Positions 45,070-53,939 of a stretch of DNA of 64,000 nt are shown here, piece by piece; positions within the stretch are counted from its first letter, which is position 1; each line of letters begins with the position of its first letter. The DNA is taken from contig JARFRB010000038.1 of assembly GCA_029287455.1 (NCBI GenBank), positions 1 to 64,000 on the forward strand, written 5' to 3'. The DNA comes from Pelagibius litoralis. Lineage in GTDB: Bacteria > Pseudomonadota > Alphaproteobacteria > Kiloniellales > DSM-21159. The notes beneath the pieces are model-generated. The model ran no database searches. It saw only the letters and a list, made by a program, of their open reading frames with translations, and was not told where the DNA came from. A program made the translations under genes and the position numbers.

Positions 45070-45644
45070 CCCTTGACGCTCTCTTGGCCGAGGCCCGGGC
45101 TTGCCGCCACTGCGCGGAGAGTCTTCCCTTGGGGCCACGGCCGACCTTGCAGGCGGGTCCGCACGCGCGCCTGATGATCATCGGTCAGGCGCCCGGAACC
45201 AAGGTGCATGACACGGGCATCCCCTTCAACGACCCCTCGGGGGACCGTCTGCGCGATTGGCTGGGGATGGACCGCGCGAGCTTCTACGATCCAGACCGCT
45301 TGGCCATCATGCCCATGGGCTTTTGCTACCCGGGCCGGAACCCGCGCGGCGGGGACCTGCCCCCAAGGCCCGAATGCGCGCCGCTTTGGCACCCCCGCTT
45401 GCTGCCGGCCTTGGGGGCGGTGGAACTGGTCCTCTTGGTGGGGCTCTATTCCCAAGCCCGCTATCTCGGGGAGAAGCGAAAGAGAACCTTGACCGAGACA
45501 GTGCAGGCCTGGCGCGATTACGCGCCCCGCTTCCTGCCCTTGCCGCACCCAAGCTGGCGAAACAATGCCTGGATCAAGAAAAACCCCTGGTTCGAGGCGG
45601 AGCTGCTACCGCACCTGAAGGCGCGCGTGGGGGATTTGACGTGA
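45066..45644 (+). CDS. Uracil-DNA glycosylase family protein
   Basis: This 192-residue protein has the UDG-superfamily fold pattern: MIIGQAPGTKVHDTGIPFND (water-activating loop) and LPHPSWRNNAWI (minor-groove loop with the conserved His). It resembles a compact group of single-domain relatives that lack the Fe-S cysteines of family 4. CRHC near the start holds two cysteines only. The exact base specificity is unclear. It is coupled to cobB by a 4-nt overlap. Confidence 0.85.
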   Translation: MTLDALLAEARACRHCAESLPLGPRPTLQAGPHARLMIIGQAPGTKVHDTGIPFNDPSGDRLRDWLGMDRASFYDPDRLAIMPMGFCYPGRNPRGGDLPPRPECAPLWHPRLLPALGAVELVLLVGLYSQARYLGEKRKRTLTETVQAWRDYAPRFLPLPHPSWRNNAWIKKNPWFEAELLPHLKARVGDLT

Positions 45645-45683
45645 CGCGCCTGGCGCGCACGTTCAGTCCACTTCCGGGGGAGG

Positions 45684-46280
45684 TTAGAAAATCCCTTCCA
45701 AGGCGCCTTTGCGCCGGCGCTCGATGGAGGGCGCGCCTTCGCCGGTGATCGGCGATCCAACCGCCGAGGCCTCGCGCAAGCGCCGGCTCTCCGCGTTGGC
45801 GTCGATGATCTCGCCCGGGGGCGGGTCCTCCCGCCAGAAAATCAAGGAGTCGATGAAAGTTTCGCTCTCGGAATTGATCTGCGCCGTCTCGCTATCCACC
45901 ACACGGCGGATATCCGGGTCGGCGTTCCCCGCTCCCGCGCTCTTCAGCAGAGCCTGTTCGCCGCTCGTCAGATTCTGATTCTCTACCGGCTCCGCAAGCA
46001 CCACTCCGGCGGAAGCGGCTTGCTTCGGTTCCGCCCGGAACACGGCCTGACGGGCTTGCTGAGTGGCGGAGCCTTCCTGCGGCCGAACTTGGCCGGGTGC
46101 GGGTGGGCGCAAAGCGAAATTCGGCGGCAATGTCAGCGGCGCGCGCGACACGACCTTGAACTCGTCCGGGGAGTTTTTGCCGAGGCCCAGCTGCTTCTTC
46201 GCGTTGTCACTGCAACCGACAAGTGCGGCCCCAACCAGGACAATCGCACCAGCTCGGACCAGGAATCGTAGAGACATCAA
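45684..46280 (-). CDS. DUF3035 family lipoprotein
   Basis: The 198-residue protein has a lipoprotein signal (VGC, Cys about 23) and the DUF3035 core: KNSPDEFKVVSRAPLTLPP and FALRPP early, then a Pro/Gln-rich region and an ESRRLREA tail. In alphaproteobacteria such proteins, related to BamF, are thought to associate with the outer-membrane assembly machinery. It starts 2 nt after lspA; the ileS-lspA-DUF3035 order links lipoprotein processing to this lipoprotein. Confidence 0.88.
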   Translation of the reverse strand: MMSLRFLVRAGAIVLVGAALVGCSDNAKKQLGLGKNSPDEFKVVSRAPLTLPPNFALRPPAPGQVRPQEGSATQQARQAVFRAEPKQAASAGVVLAEPVENQNLTSGEQALLKSAGAGNADPDIRRVVDSETAQINSESETFIDSLIFWREDPPPGEIIDANAESRRLREASAVGSPITGEGAPSIERRRKGALEGIF

Positions 46281-46282
46281 CT

Positions 46283-46795
46283 TTACTCACTCTTCACTTC
46301 GGTGGTTATTTTACGCTGATTCGGTCCGTTAAACAACCCGTCCCAAACAAGCACCACCACCCCACATACGATGAAGCTGTCCGCGACGTTGAAGGCTGGC
46401 CAGTGGTATCCCATAGCATGAAAGTCTATAAAATCCACTACCCCTGGCTGTGTAAAGCGATCGATCGCGTTGCCCAGCGCCCCGCCCACGATGGCGCCGC
46501 CGGCCAGGGCCAGGAGTTTGTCCTTCTGGCGCGCCACCCAAACCGTCAGGGCGATGGAAACCAGAATCGCGATGCCAGCGAGCAGGTAGGGCTTCCAGGA
46601 CAGGTCGCTTGCGAGGAAGCTGAAGGCGACGCCGCGGTTGAAGGCCAGCACCAGGTTGAAGAAGCCCGTGATCTCGATCACCCGTGGGGGCTGCATGAGG
46701 TCGAGGATCAGCCATTTCGTCACTTGATCCGCGACGATCACGGCCACCGCGAGCGCGATAGTCCAGGAGAGGTACGAGCTTTCGCGCGCGGCCAT
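46283..46795 (-). CDS. lspA: Lipoprotein signal peptidase
   Basis: This 170-residue, four-helix aspartyl protease cleaves prolipoprotein signals. Catalytic aspartates are in GALGNAIDR and the FNVADSFI motif, and the NRGVAFSFL motif is conserved. ATG 46795 follows AGGGA; the open frame extends upstream into ileS but without similarity. It lies 11 nt behind the ileS stop, the classical ileS-lspA pairing, and supplies the processing enzyme for the many lipoproteins in this window. Confidence 0.95.
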   Translation of the reverse strand: MAARESSYLSWTIALAVAVIVADQVTKWLILDLMQPPRVIEITGFFNLVLAFNRGVAFSFLASDLSWKPYLLAGIAILVSIALTVWVARQKDKLLALAGGAIVGGALGNAIDRFTQPGVVDFIDFHAMGYHWPAFNVADSFIVCGVVVLVWDGLFNGPNQRKITTEVKSE

Positions 46796-46806
46796 GGCCA
46801 GGTTCC

Positions 46807-49653
46807 CTATTCCGCCGCCGTGTTTAATTCCGCGACGGCTTCGGCGCAGCGCCCGCAGGTGCCGGGGGCGTGGGGATAGGCGCCGACGTCGGGCAGCACC
46901 CGCCAGCAGCGCTCGCACTTCGATCCCTCCGCGCCCTGGATCACGGCTCCGACGCCGGGAACCTCCTCCAGAAGGTAGGCGTCGTCAGGAGGCGAGCCGG
47001 CGATCACTTCCACTTGGGAGGTGATGCAGATCTCCGCGAAATCCATATCGGCGACGGTCGCGGCCAGCGCCTTGTCCTCAATGAAGACCCGCGGCGCGGC
47101 TTGCAGCGAGGAGCCCAGGCGCTTCTCCGCCCGCTCCAGCTCGATGGCCCCCGTGACAACCCGGCGCACCCGCCGGACTTTGGCCCAGCGCGCGGCCAGC
47201 GCATCGTCCCGCCATCCTGACGGCACCTCCGGGAAGAGGCGCAGGTGCACGCTCTCTTCCGCGCCCTCCTTGCCGCGCGCCCACCAGGCCTCCTCGGCCG
47301 TGAAGGACAGGATTGGGGCGAGCCACGCCGTCAAGTGATCGAAGACCTGATCCAGGACACTCCGGCACGCGCGCCGGCGCGGATCGGACGGCAGGTCGCA
47401 ATAGAGGCTGTCCTTGCGGATGTCGAAGTAGAAGGCGGAAAGATCGACCGCGCAGAACCCGTGCAGCGCTTGATAGATCGCGTGGAAATCGAAGTCCTCA
47501 ACGCCTTGGCGCACCACGCCGTCCAGTTCCCAAAGCCGGTGCAGGACCCAGCGCTCAAGTTCCGGCATGTCGGCCGGGGCGACCCGCTCGGCTTCCGTGA
47601 AGCCGTCGAGGTTGCCGAGCAAATAGCGCAAGGTGTTGCGTAGACGGCGATAGGCGTCGACCTGATATTTCAGGATCTCCTTCCCGATCCTGAGGTCTTC
47701 CGAGTAGTCCGAAGCGACAACCCAAAGCCGCAGGATATCCGCGCCGTCCCGTTCGCTCACATCCTGCGGGGAGGTCACGTTGCCGAGCGACTTGGACATC
47801 TTGCGCCCGTTCTCGTCGAGCACGAAGCCATGGGTCAGGACCGCCTCGAAGGGTGGCCGCCCGCGCGTGCCGCAGGATTCCAGCAAGGAGGTATGGAACC
47901 AGCCGCGATGCTGGTCGGACCCTTCGAGATAGAGCGAGGCGGGCCATTTGAGGTCCGGCCGCTCCTCCAAAACGAAGGCGTGGGTCGAGCCACTATCGAA
48001 CCAAACTTCCACCACGTCGCTCATCTGGTTCCATTCGGCCGGATCATAGGTGTTGCCCAGCCAGCGCTCCGGCGGCGAGGAGAACCAGGCATCGCCCCCT
48101 TCCTCCTCGAAGGCGGCGGCGATGCGCTCGATCACGGCCGGGTCGCGCAGGGGCTCGCCGGTCTCCCGGTGGACAAAGAGGGGCAAGGGCACGCCCCAGA
48201 GGCGTTGGCGCGAGATGCACCAATCCGGCCGCTGCTCGATCATGGCGCGCAGCCGTGCTTGGCCGGCCGGGGGCACGAAGCGGGTTTCGTCGATCCCGGC
48301 GAGCGCCGTCTCGCGCAGGCCCGTGGTCTCCATGGAGATGAACCACTGCGGCGTGTTGCGGAAGATCAGCGGCGCCTTCGAACGCCAGGAGTGGGGATAG
48401 CTATGGCGCAAGCTGCCCTTTGCGAAGAGGCCGCCGGCCGCCGCCAGTGCCTTGATCACGGCGACGTTGGCGTCGCCATCCTTGCCGTCGGGCGTCAGGA
48501 CCAGGCAGCCGGCGAAAAGCGGGACGTGGGGCAGAAAGGCCCCGTCCGGGCCGACGGTGTGCGGGATCTCCAGACCGTGCTTGCGGCCAAGGTTGTAGTC
48601 GTCGGTTCCATGGCCCGGCGCGATATGGACGAAGCCGGTTCCGGCGTCGGTGGTGACGAAGTCGCCCGGCAGCAAGGGCACATCGCCGTCGTAGCCTTGA
48701 CCGCGCAGGGGATGGGCCGTGACGGTACCCGCCAGATCCTGGCCGGACAGGGTCGCCAGGGTCTCCGCCGCCTCGATCTTCGCGTCGGCCATGACCTGGT
48801 CGCGCAGGTGCTGGGCGATCAACACACGCTCGCCAGGGACGGCTTTGCTGTTCTCGCCCACGGCCTTGACCTCCAAGACGATGTAGTCCTCGTCCTCGGC
48901 GTAGGCGATGGCGCGGTTCCCGGGCAGGGTCCACGGCGTGGTCGTCCAGATCACTACCGAAGCGCCATCCAGCTCCGGCCGTGGGCTGCTGATTACCGGA
49001 AAACGGGCCCAAACCGTTGTGGATTTATGCTCGTGATACTCGACCTCGGCATCGGCAAGCGCCGTTCTCTCGGGCACGGACCAGAGCACCGGCCGCGAGC
49101 CCGCGTAGAGCGCGCCATTCATCAAGAACTTGCCCAGCTCCCGCACGATCTGGGCCTCGGCATCGAAACTCATGGTCTTATAGGGCCGCTTCCAATCGCC
49201 GATCACGCCGAGGCGCTGGAACTCCTCGATCTGGATCTCGATCCAGCGGGCGGCGAAGTCGCGGCATTCGCGGCGGAACTCAACCTTGTCCACCGCGTCC
49301 TTGTCCTGCCCGCGCGCGCGATATTCTTCCTCCACCTTCCATTCGATGGGCAGGCCGTGGCAATCCCAGCCCGGAACGTAGTTGGCGTCTTTGCCCAGCA
49401 TCTGCTGGGCGCGATTGATGACGTCTTTCAAGATCTTGTTGAGCGCATGCCCCATGTGCAGATGACCGTTCGCATACGGCGGGCCGTCGTGCAGGACGAA
49501 CTTTTCGCAGCCCTTGGCCTGGGCGCGCTGCAGGGCATAGAGATCCATCTCCAGCCAACGGGCCAGGATCTCCGGTTCGCGTTTTGCGAGGCCGGCGCGC
49601 ATGGGAAACTCTGTCTTCGGCAGGAAGACGGTTGATCTGTAGTCGAGGGTCAT
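46807..49653 (-). CDS. ileS: Isoleucyl-tRNA synthetase
   Basis: This 948-residue class I synthetase has the HIGH-type motif HLHMGH at 64-69, KMSKS near residue 616, a CP1 editing domain between them and a C-terminal zinc finger (CERCWR and CGRCAEAV). Length and zinc finger are typical of bacterial type 1 IleS. It heads the operon with lspA and the DUF3035 lipoprotein. Unlike many alphaproteobacteria, no ribF is found immediately upstream. Confidence 0.97.
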   Translation of the reverse strand: MTLDYRSTVFLPKTEFPMRAGLAKREPEILARWLEMDLYALQRAQAKGCEKFVLHDGPPYANGHLHMGHALNKILKDVINRAQQMLGKDANYVPGWDCHGLPIEWKVEEEYRARGQDKDAVDKVEFRRECRDFAARWIEIQIEEFQRLGVIGDWKRPYKTMSFDAEAQIVRELGKFLMNGALYAGSRPVLWSVPERTALADAEVEYHEHKSTTVWARFPVISSPRPELDGASVVIWTTTPWTLPGNRAIAYAEDEDYIVLEVKAVGENSKAVPGERVLIAQHLRDQVMADAKIEAAETLATLSGQDLAGTVTAHPLRGQGYDGDVPLLPGDFVTTDAGTGFVHIAPGHGTDDYNLGRKHGLEIPHTVGPDGAFLPHVPLFAGCLVLTPDGKDGDANVAVIKALAAAGGLFAKGSLRHSYPHSWRSKAPLIFRNTPQWFISMETTGLRETALAGIDETRFVPPAGQARLRAMIEQRPDWCISRQRLWGVPLPLFVHRETGEPLRDPAVIERIAAAFEEEGGDAWFSSPPERWLGNTYDPAEWNQMSDVVEVWFDSGSTHAFVLEERPDLKWPASLYLEGSDQHRGWFHTSLLESCGTRGRPPFEAVLTHGFVLDENGRKMSKSLGNVTSPQDVSERDGADILRLWVVASDYSEDLRIGKEILKYQVDAYRRLRNTLRYLLGNLDGFTEAERVAPADMPELERWVLHRLWELDGVVRQGVEDFDFHAIYQALHGFCAVDLSAFYFDIRKDSLYCDLPSDPRRRACRSVLDQVFDHLTAWLAPILSFTAEEAWWARGKEGAEESVHLRLFPEVPSGWRDDALAARWAKVRRVRRVVTGAIELERAEKRLGSSLQAAPRVFIEDKALAATVADMDFAEICITSQVEVIAGSPPDDAYLLEEVPGVGAVIQGAEGSKCERCWRVLPDVGAYPHAPGTCGRCAEAVAELNTAAE

Positions 49654-49988
49654 TCCTTTACCTTGCTCTCGCGCGCCGGCAAACCGGGGCGCTCACCTTG
49701 CTGATCCCGGCGGCCGATGGATGGATCGAAGCGCCCGCTTTACCCTTGTTGTGCCCCTGGCCCCCGGTCGTGCCGCTGGCTTCGGCCACGCCAAACCGAT
49801 CCCGGCCTTCGTTCAGAAGACCGGGCGGATAATTCGCTGGGCGCGGCGGGTCCTGGGGCTCTCCGACATGGGGCGGACTGTGCGCGAAGCCGGGCGTCCG
49901 GTCAAGTTCCAGCGAGCCGTGCGGCGGGGCTTGGCTTTCAGGTTTCCAGGGTGTTTGGAGACGGACCGGCGTTGGCCCAGGAAAGCGG
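49654..49988. other. Intergenic region, no convincing gene
   Basis: This 335-bp stretch lies upstream of ileS. Open frames cross it on the plus strand (for example 49721 to 50086) but their predicted proteins are Arg/Pro-rich, overlap the MaoC gene and match nothing I know. It presumably carries the ileS promoter, which I cannot place with confidence. Confidence 0.4.
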
Positions 49989-50438
49989 TTACTCGGCCGC
50001 TTCCGCGAAGTCAGCTTTGCTCGCCACCATCAACATCGCCTCGCCCTCGACGACCACAGTGTTGCCGACGGTGCACACGGTGCTGACGACCACCCGCTTC
50101 TTCTCGGGCACGACCTCGGTGACTGTGACCCGGGCCACTACGGTATCGCCGATCTTGACCGGCGCGCGAAACTTCAGATTCTGGCTAAGATAAATGCAGC
50201 CGGGGCCAGGAAGCTTGGTCCCAAGCACGGCGGAAATCAGCCCCGCGGACAGCATGCCGTGGGCGATGCGGCCCTTGAACATGGTTTGCTCGGCGTAAGA
50301 CTGATTGATATGGACCGGATTGGTGTCCCCGGTCACCCCGGCGAAGAGGGTGATATCGGTCTCGGTGACCGTCCTTCCCATCACCTCGGTCATGCCCACC
50401 GAGAGGTCTTCAAGGAAGTGTCCGCGCAACTCGTCCAT
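49989..50438 (-). CDS. MaoC-like (R)-specific enoyl-CoA hydratase
   Basis: This 149-residue hot-dog-fold hydratase contains the motif FAGVTGDTNPVHINQSYA with the catalytic Asp/His pair, followed by IAHGMLSAG. The length and motif match PhaJ-type hydratases that make (R)-3-hydroxyacyl-CoA. ATG 50438 gives the standard N-terminus (MDELRGHFLEDLSVG). No PHA synthase is adjacent. It could serve fatty-acid or polyester metabolism. Confidence 0.9.
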   Translation of the reverse strand: MDELRGHFLEDLSVGMTEVMGRTVTETDITLFAGVTGDTNPVHINQSYAEQTMFKGRIAHGMLSAGLISAVLGTKLPGPGCIYLSQNLKFRAPVKIGDTVVARVTVTEVVPEKKRVVVSTVCTVGNTVVVEGEAMLMVASKADFAEAAE

Positions 50439-51140
50439 GAAATCCGGTCCCCCGCGTAGTTGCACCCGCGCCACGTGATATTGCGACGCGGCATACTTTG
50501 CTGCGACGCAAGGTACCTGCGAACTCAAGCGCTTGGCAAGGTCGATTTCGCGTTCGCGAAACTAGGGCGGGTTACCCCCGCGTTCGTCCGGCGCCCTGGC
50601 CACGCGAAAGAGGGAATACCTCTCCTTGGACATGGGCTTCCTGGTTGCCGGGTTCCTCCCCACCCGGCTGGCCGGGCCAATTTCCCTCAATAAGTGTAAT
50701 TCCCGATGAGCGGGTGCTGGGGCTGAAGAGTTGACTGCCAGGCATGCCGCTCTTTCACCTGCGCGAGGGAGAGTCCCCGATTGTGGGAAAAATCACTTTT
50801 TGCCGAAGAAAATTCAAATAATATGAGATATTTATGACACAGGCATGTCTGTATGGTTGCGCAAAACCTCGCCACGCCCAACAATTGAGTGATAAAGGCG
50901 GAATCGTAAGCGAACGCTCGGTTTGCGCGTGCCTAAACGTTAAATGTTTGCTAAGTTGAACAACCGTAGTCGGTTCGGACTTGGGATCACCGGTACGACG
51001 CAAGGTTTCTACTATCGTTGGTTTAGTGGCGCGTGTGTTGCCGAGCCTTCCGGACGAGACGACTATCCCAGCCGGGATTGGAGGCCCCCCCCCTTTTTCC
51101 GGACTGGTCTGACCGCCACCAAACTTGGAGTTTTGGAAAA
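50439..51140. other. Long AT-rich leader/intergenic region before the cold-shock gene
   Basis: This 702-bp region has no supported gene. Positions about 50780-50960 are markedly AT-rich compared with the rest, with poly-A/T patches and AATAATATGAGATATTTATG-like sequence. It likely holds the promoter and a long 5' leader of the double cold-shock protein. Several short plus-strand frames cross it but none has a convincing start or codon pattern. Confidence 0.5.
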
Positions 51141-51641
51141 GTGCATAGTGACTTTCACGGGTCCGAACCGGCCCGGACGGATGTCAAAGGAGTCGTGAAA
51201 TGGTTCAATCCCACGAAAGGGTTCGGCTTCGTTCAAATGACGGATGGCTCGCCGGACGCTTTTTTGCATGTTTCGGTTCTGGAGCGGCTTGGCCGTGCCG
51301 ATCTGCCTGAAGGCACGGAGATTCTTTGCGATATCGTGGAAGGGCGCAAGGGTCCGCAAGTCTCTTCGATCGTGCGGATCGATGCTCTCGGAGAAGCCGT
51401 GAGCCGCGCTCCAGCGGGCCCGGATCAGGATGGCGCGCCCATGGAAGGGACCGTGAAGTTCTTCAATGCGGAGAAGGGCTTTGGTTTCGTGACTCCCGAT
51501 GACGGGAGCCGGGACGTGTTCATCTCGGCGCGCTTGCTGGAACGGCTCGGCGTCGCGACCCTGGAGCCCTCGCAGAGGGTGCGAGTCACGACCCGGATGG
51601 GGCAGAAAGGCCCGATGGCGTCCTCGCTCGAACTGACTTAG
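51141..51641 (+). CDS. Double cold-shock-domain protein
   Basis: The protein has two cold-shock domains: residues about 15-80 with KWFNPTKGFGFV, and residues 100-165 with KFFNAEKGFGFVTP, joined by a Pro/Ala linker. Both carry the RNP1-like aromatic/Gly motif, so single-stranded nucleic acid binding is expected. Twin-domain Csp proteins are typical of alphaproteobacteria. GTG 51141 is chosen since TTGGAGTTTTGGA lies just upstream and residues before it are not conserved. It follows an AT-rich leader, as for cold-induced genes. Confidence 0.92.
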   Translation: MHSDFHGSEPARTDVKGVVKWFNPTKGFGFVQMTDGSPDAFLHVSVLERLGRADLPEGTEILCDIVEGRKGPQVSSIVRIDALGEAVSRAPAGPDQDGAPMEGTVKFFNAEKGFGFVTPDDGSRDVFISARLLERLGVATLEPSQRVRVTTRMGQKGPMASSLELT

Positions 51642-51999
51642 GACGTCCTGGACTTTTTGACCGGAACCTTCGCCCGCGCTCCATGGCGCGGGCGGAGTTC
51701 GAGGGCGACAGGGGACGTTTGGCGCGCCTCGCCCGGGTGTCACAATTCCGCCTCATCGTGACCTCATGCTCTCCGCCTGGCGCCGGTGCTCCGCGGGCTA
51801 CGGTAGGAACGGAAGCGCGATGCGGTAATCCAATCCGCTGTTTAGGACGTATATGGGGATAAGGCGCGGTTCAGCCGCGTATCGTAAATTGACGCGGCAA
51901 AAAACGCGCGATCCGGTTCACTTGCCGGGCCGACGCGCAAAAGCTAGCCGGGACAGAATCGGCGGTGCCCAGGGAATCAGGCACATAGTGGAGGCGAGA
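51642..51999. other. Intergenic region with a strong hairpin
   Basis: CGCCCGCGC (51671-51679) pairs with GCGCGGGCG (51686-51694) over a TCCATG loop, 30 nt after the cold-shock stop. No T-run follows, so intrinsic termination is doubtful. The rest shows nothing recognisable up to the small basic protein gene. Confidence 0.5.
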
Positions 52000-52233
52000 G
52001 TGCATAATACAAACGTCGATGCCACGCTCCAACGCTACATGAAGTTCGCGCGCCTGCTGCGGAGGCAAGTGGAGGTGGAACGGTTGCGCCACGGCACTCT
52101 GGCCACCGTCTCCCACCGTCGGTCCTTGGCGATCGCCAATGCGCGTAGCGAGGCACGGCTGCGCCGCAGGGCCCGCGCGCTGGTGGACCGCGCGCTCCTG
52201 AGCGTGGAGTGGCCGCTTCCCGGCAACGCTTAA
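52000..52233 (+). CDS. Small basic protein of unknown function
   Basis: This 77-residue ORF begins at GTG 52000 with a strong GGAGG site 5 nt upstream. The product is Arg-rich and helical (about 20% Arg), starting MHNTNVDATLQRYMKFARLL with repeated RxxR patterns and no cysteine or membrane segment. It may bind nucleic acid. I know no family. The frame extends further upstream, but the ribosome site supports this start. Confidence 0.5.
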   Translation: MHNTNVDATLQRYMKFARLLRRQVEVERLRHGTLATVSHRRSLAIANARSEARLRRRARALVDRALLSVEWPLPGNA

Positions 52234-52367
52234 GATCGGGTGCGCCGAAGCGCGAGGCGGCGGAGGTTTCCGCAATCCACAACAATCGCGGCCCGGGCAT
52301 ACTTGTCCGGGTTAGCCTCGTTAACGCGGGACGAACTTGCGGGCGCGGTCAAGTCCGGTAACTCGCA

Positions 52368-53219
52368 TCAGTCGGTAAAATGCGGCTCCGGCCGGCGCTC
52401 CAGGTCTTCGTAGTGGACGAGCATCGGGGCGCCTAGTTGGCAGGGCCGCCCGCCGCGGAACGCCCACTCCCCACGATCACAATCCTCGGCGCGCACGTAG
52501 CCGTTCAGGTAAAGGCGCCGCTCGCCGGATCCCCGGTTCCGCCCGGAGCCGTGCACCGTGAACAGAGACCAGATCATCAGATCCCCCGGCTCAAGCCGCG
52601 GCGTGACGGCGTGCTTGGCATCAAGGCCGAGCGAGTCAAGGCTCTTCAGATCGGCCTTGGCCCCCAGAACCGGAGTTGAGGCATCGAAGGCGATCTCTCC
52701 GCTGGCGTGGCTGCCAGGAATGAAGGTCATCCCCCCTTCCTCCGCCCCTTGAGGATCGATGGCGATTGCCGTTTGCAGGTACGAATTCTCGGGGTTGCGA
52801 TAGGCATGGCGGGGGCGTCTGAACCGGATGTCCTGGTGCCATCCGAAGGTCGCCGTGGCCGCTCCGGCGGGTTTCCAATGCAATTGATTGATGATCTGCT
52901 TGATGTCCTCGCCCAAAAGCGGGGACAAGAGCTCGTAAAGCCGGTTGTCGATGCGCACACGGCCCAAGTCTTCATCTCCGTAGGTCGGCCACTGCACCAT
53001 GCGCACCAAGGGGCCGCGCTCGGGGTCCTGCCCCACGCGATAGTGAAGATTGCCATGCCGGAAGCTGCGGCCGAGCCTCAGGCCCTCGGCGTAGTGGCGG
53101 TCGAATGCCTGGGCGAGGATATCGATTTCCCATGGGCTGAATACGCCGCGCAGAACCGCGAAGCCATCGCGCGCCAGGTCGTCAAGATGTGACCCCGCCA
53201 GAAGGTTCTCTTGAGACAT
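52368..53219 (-). CDS. Phytanoyl-CoA dioxygenase (PhyH) family protein
   Basis: This 283-residue Fe(II)/2-oxoglutarate dioxygenase has the iron-binding His-x-Asp in TFGWHQDIRF, a distal His in FTVHGSGRNRG and the 2OG-binding Arg following it. GGMTFIPGSHASGEI and LEPGDLMIWSLF are typical of the ectoine hydroxylase-like/PhyH group. ATG 53219 is preferred over GTG 53237, both with weak ribosome sites. No ectoine genes are adjacent, so the substrate is open. Confidence 0.88.
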   Translation of the reverse strand: MSQENLLAGSHLDDLARDGFAVLRGVFSPWEIDILAQAFDRHYAEGLRLGRSFRHGNLHYRVGQDPERGPLVRMVQWPTYGDEDLGRVRIDNRLYELLSPLLGEDIKQIINQLHWKPAGAATATFGWHQDIRFRRPRHAYRNPENSYLQTAIAIDPQGAEEGGMTFIPGSHASGEIAFDASTPVLGAKADLKSLDSLGLDAKHAVTPRLEPGDLMIWSLFTVHGSGRNRGSGERRLYLNGYVRAEDCDRGEWAFRGGRPCQLGAPMLVHYEDLERRPEPHFTD

Positions 53220-53446
53220 AGAGTAGTTTTCTCGCACCTTTGCGCCTTGTATCTCGCGTGGCGCCTCCCTTTATCATCTTAGAGCGAGCACCCGGAACAA
53301 GAGATTGGGCGAAAGAGGTTCGCCTTTCTTGTCACCGCCCTAACGCCGAGAGGTAGCGACGGACCCGCTCGGGGAGGTTTTGGCGGCCGGCAGCGTATAA
53401 CGAATGACTAGGACCAAGATAGGTGACCCCCGTGGTAGTGACTCCC

Positions 53447-53794
53447 ATGATGAAGCCTTGGCTAGCCGTCTTCTGCATGCTTGCGATTGCCGCTCCCAGC
53501 GTGTCCGCGCTTGCGCAGCAGGACGATTCGCGCTTTGGGCGGGAGCAGGACTATCGCGGAACTCTCATCCTGCGGTTCCCTTTCACGACCAAGGGCGAGA
53601 AACCGGCTCCTCCGGAATTCGGCGTGAACCTGGAGAACCGGAGGCCCGAGCGCGACGGCTATACGACCGATCGCTACGACAGGGACCTGGGGATGCGCCT
53701 GCCCCAAGACGACGTGGGCGGCATTCGTACCTTTCCTCTGGAGTTTCCCGAGTTCAAACTCGACGATCCACGCATCGGCGAATTGGAAGGCTGA
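53447..53794 (+). CDS. Hypothetical secreted protein
   Basis: This ORF of about 115 residues has a clear signal peptide (MMKPWLAVFCMLAIAAPSVS, cleavage likely near ALA-Q). The mature part is polar, rich in Arg/Asp/Pro, and contains LILRFPFTT and DVGGIRTFPLEFPEF. It is probably periplasmic. I do not recognise the family. An upstream GTG at 53423 would add eight residues. It is in a locally gene-sparse region with no obvious partner. Confidence 0.6.
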   Translation: MMKPWLAVFCMLAIAAPSVSALAQQDDSRFGREQDYRGTLILRFPFTTKGEKPAPPEFGVNLENRRPERDGYTTDRYDRDLGMRLPQDDVGGIRTFPLEFPEFKLDDPRIGELEG

Positions 53795-53939
53795 TGCCTC
53801 ACCGGAAAGTCGCGCCCGCGGCTGTATGACCCTTCCCCCTGGCCTCACTGGCCCGGGGCGGTTATAGCTTGACTTAGCCGGGGCTCTTTCCCGGCTAGGC
53901 GGCAACTCCGCCCCGCCGTGCCGGAAGGGTCCCTCCGCC

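Noticed and set aside
47830-49635. 600-codon open frame on the plus strand opposite ileS
   Set aside because: It is antisense to conserved IleS sequence, carries no recognisable domain and has no ribosome site; it is a GC-bias artefact.
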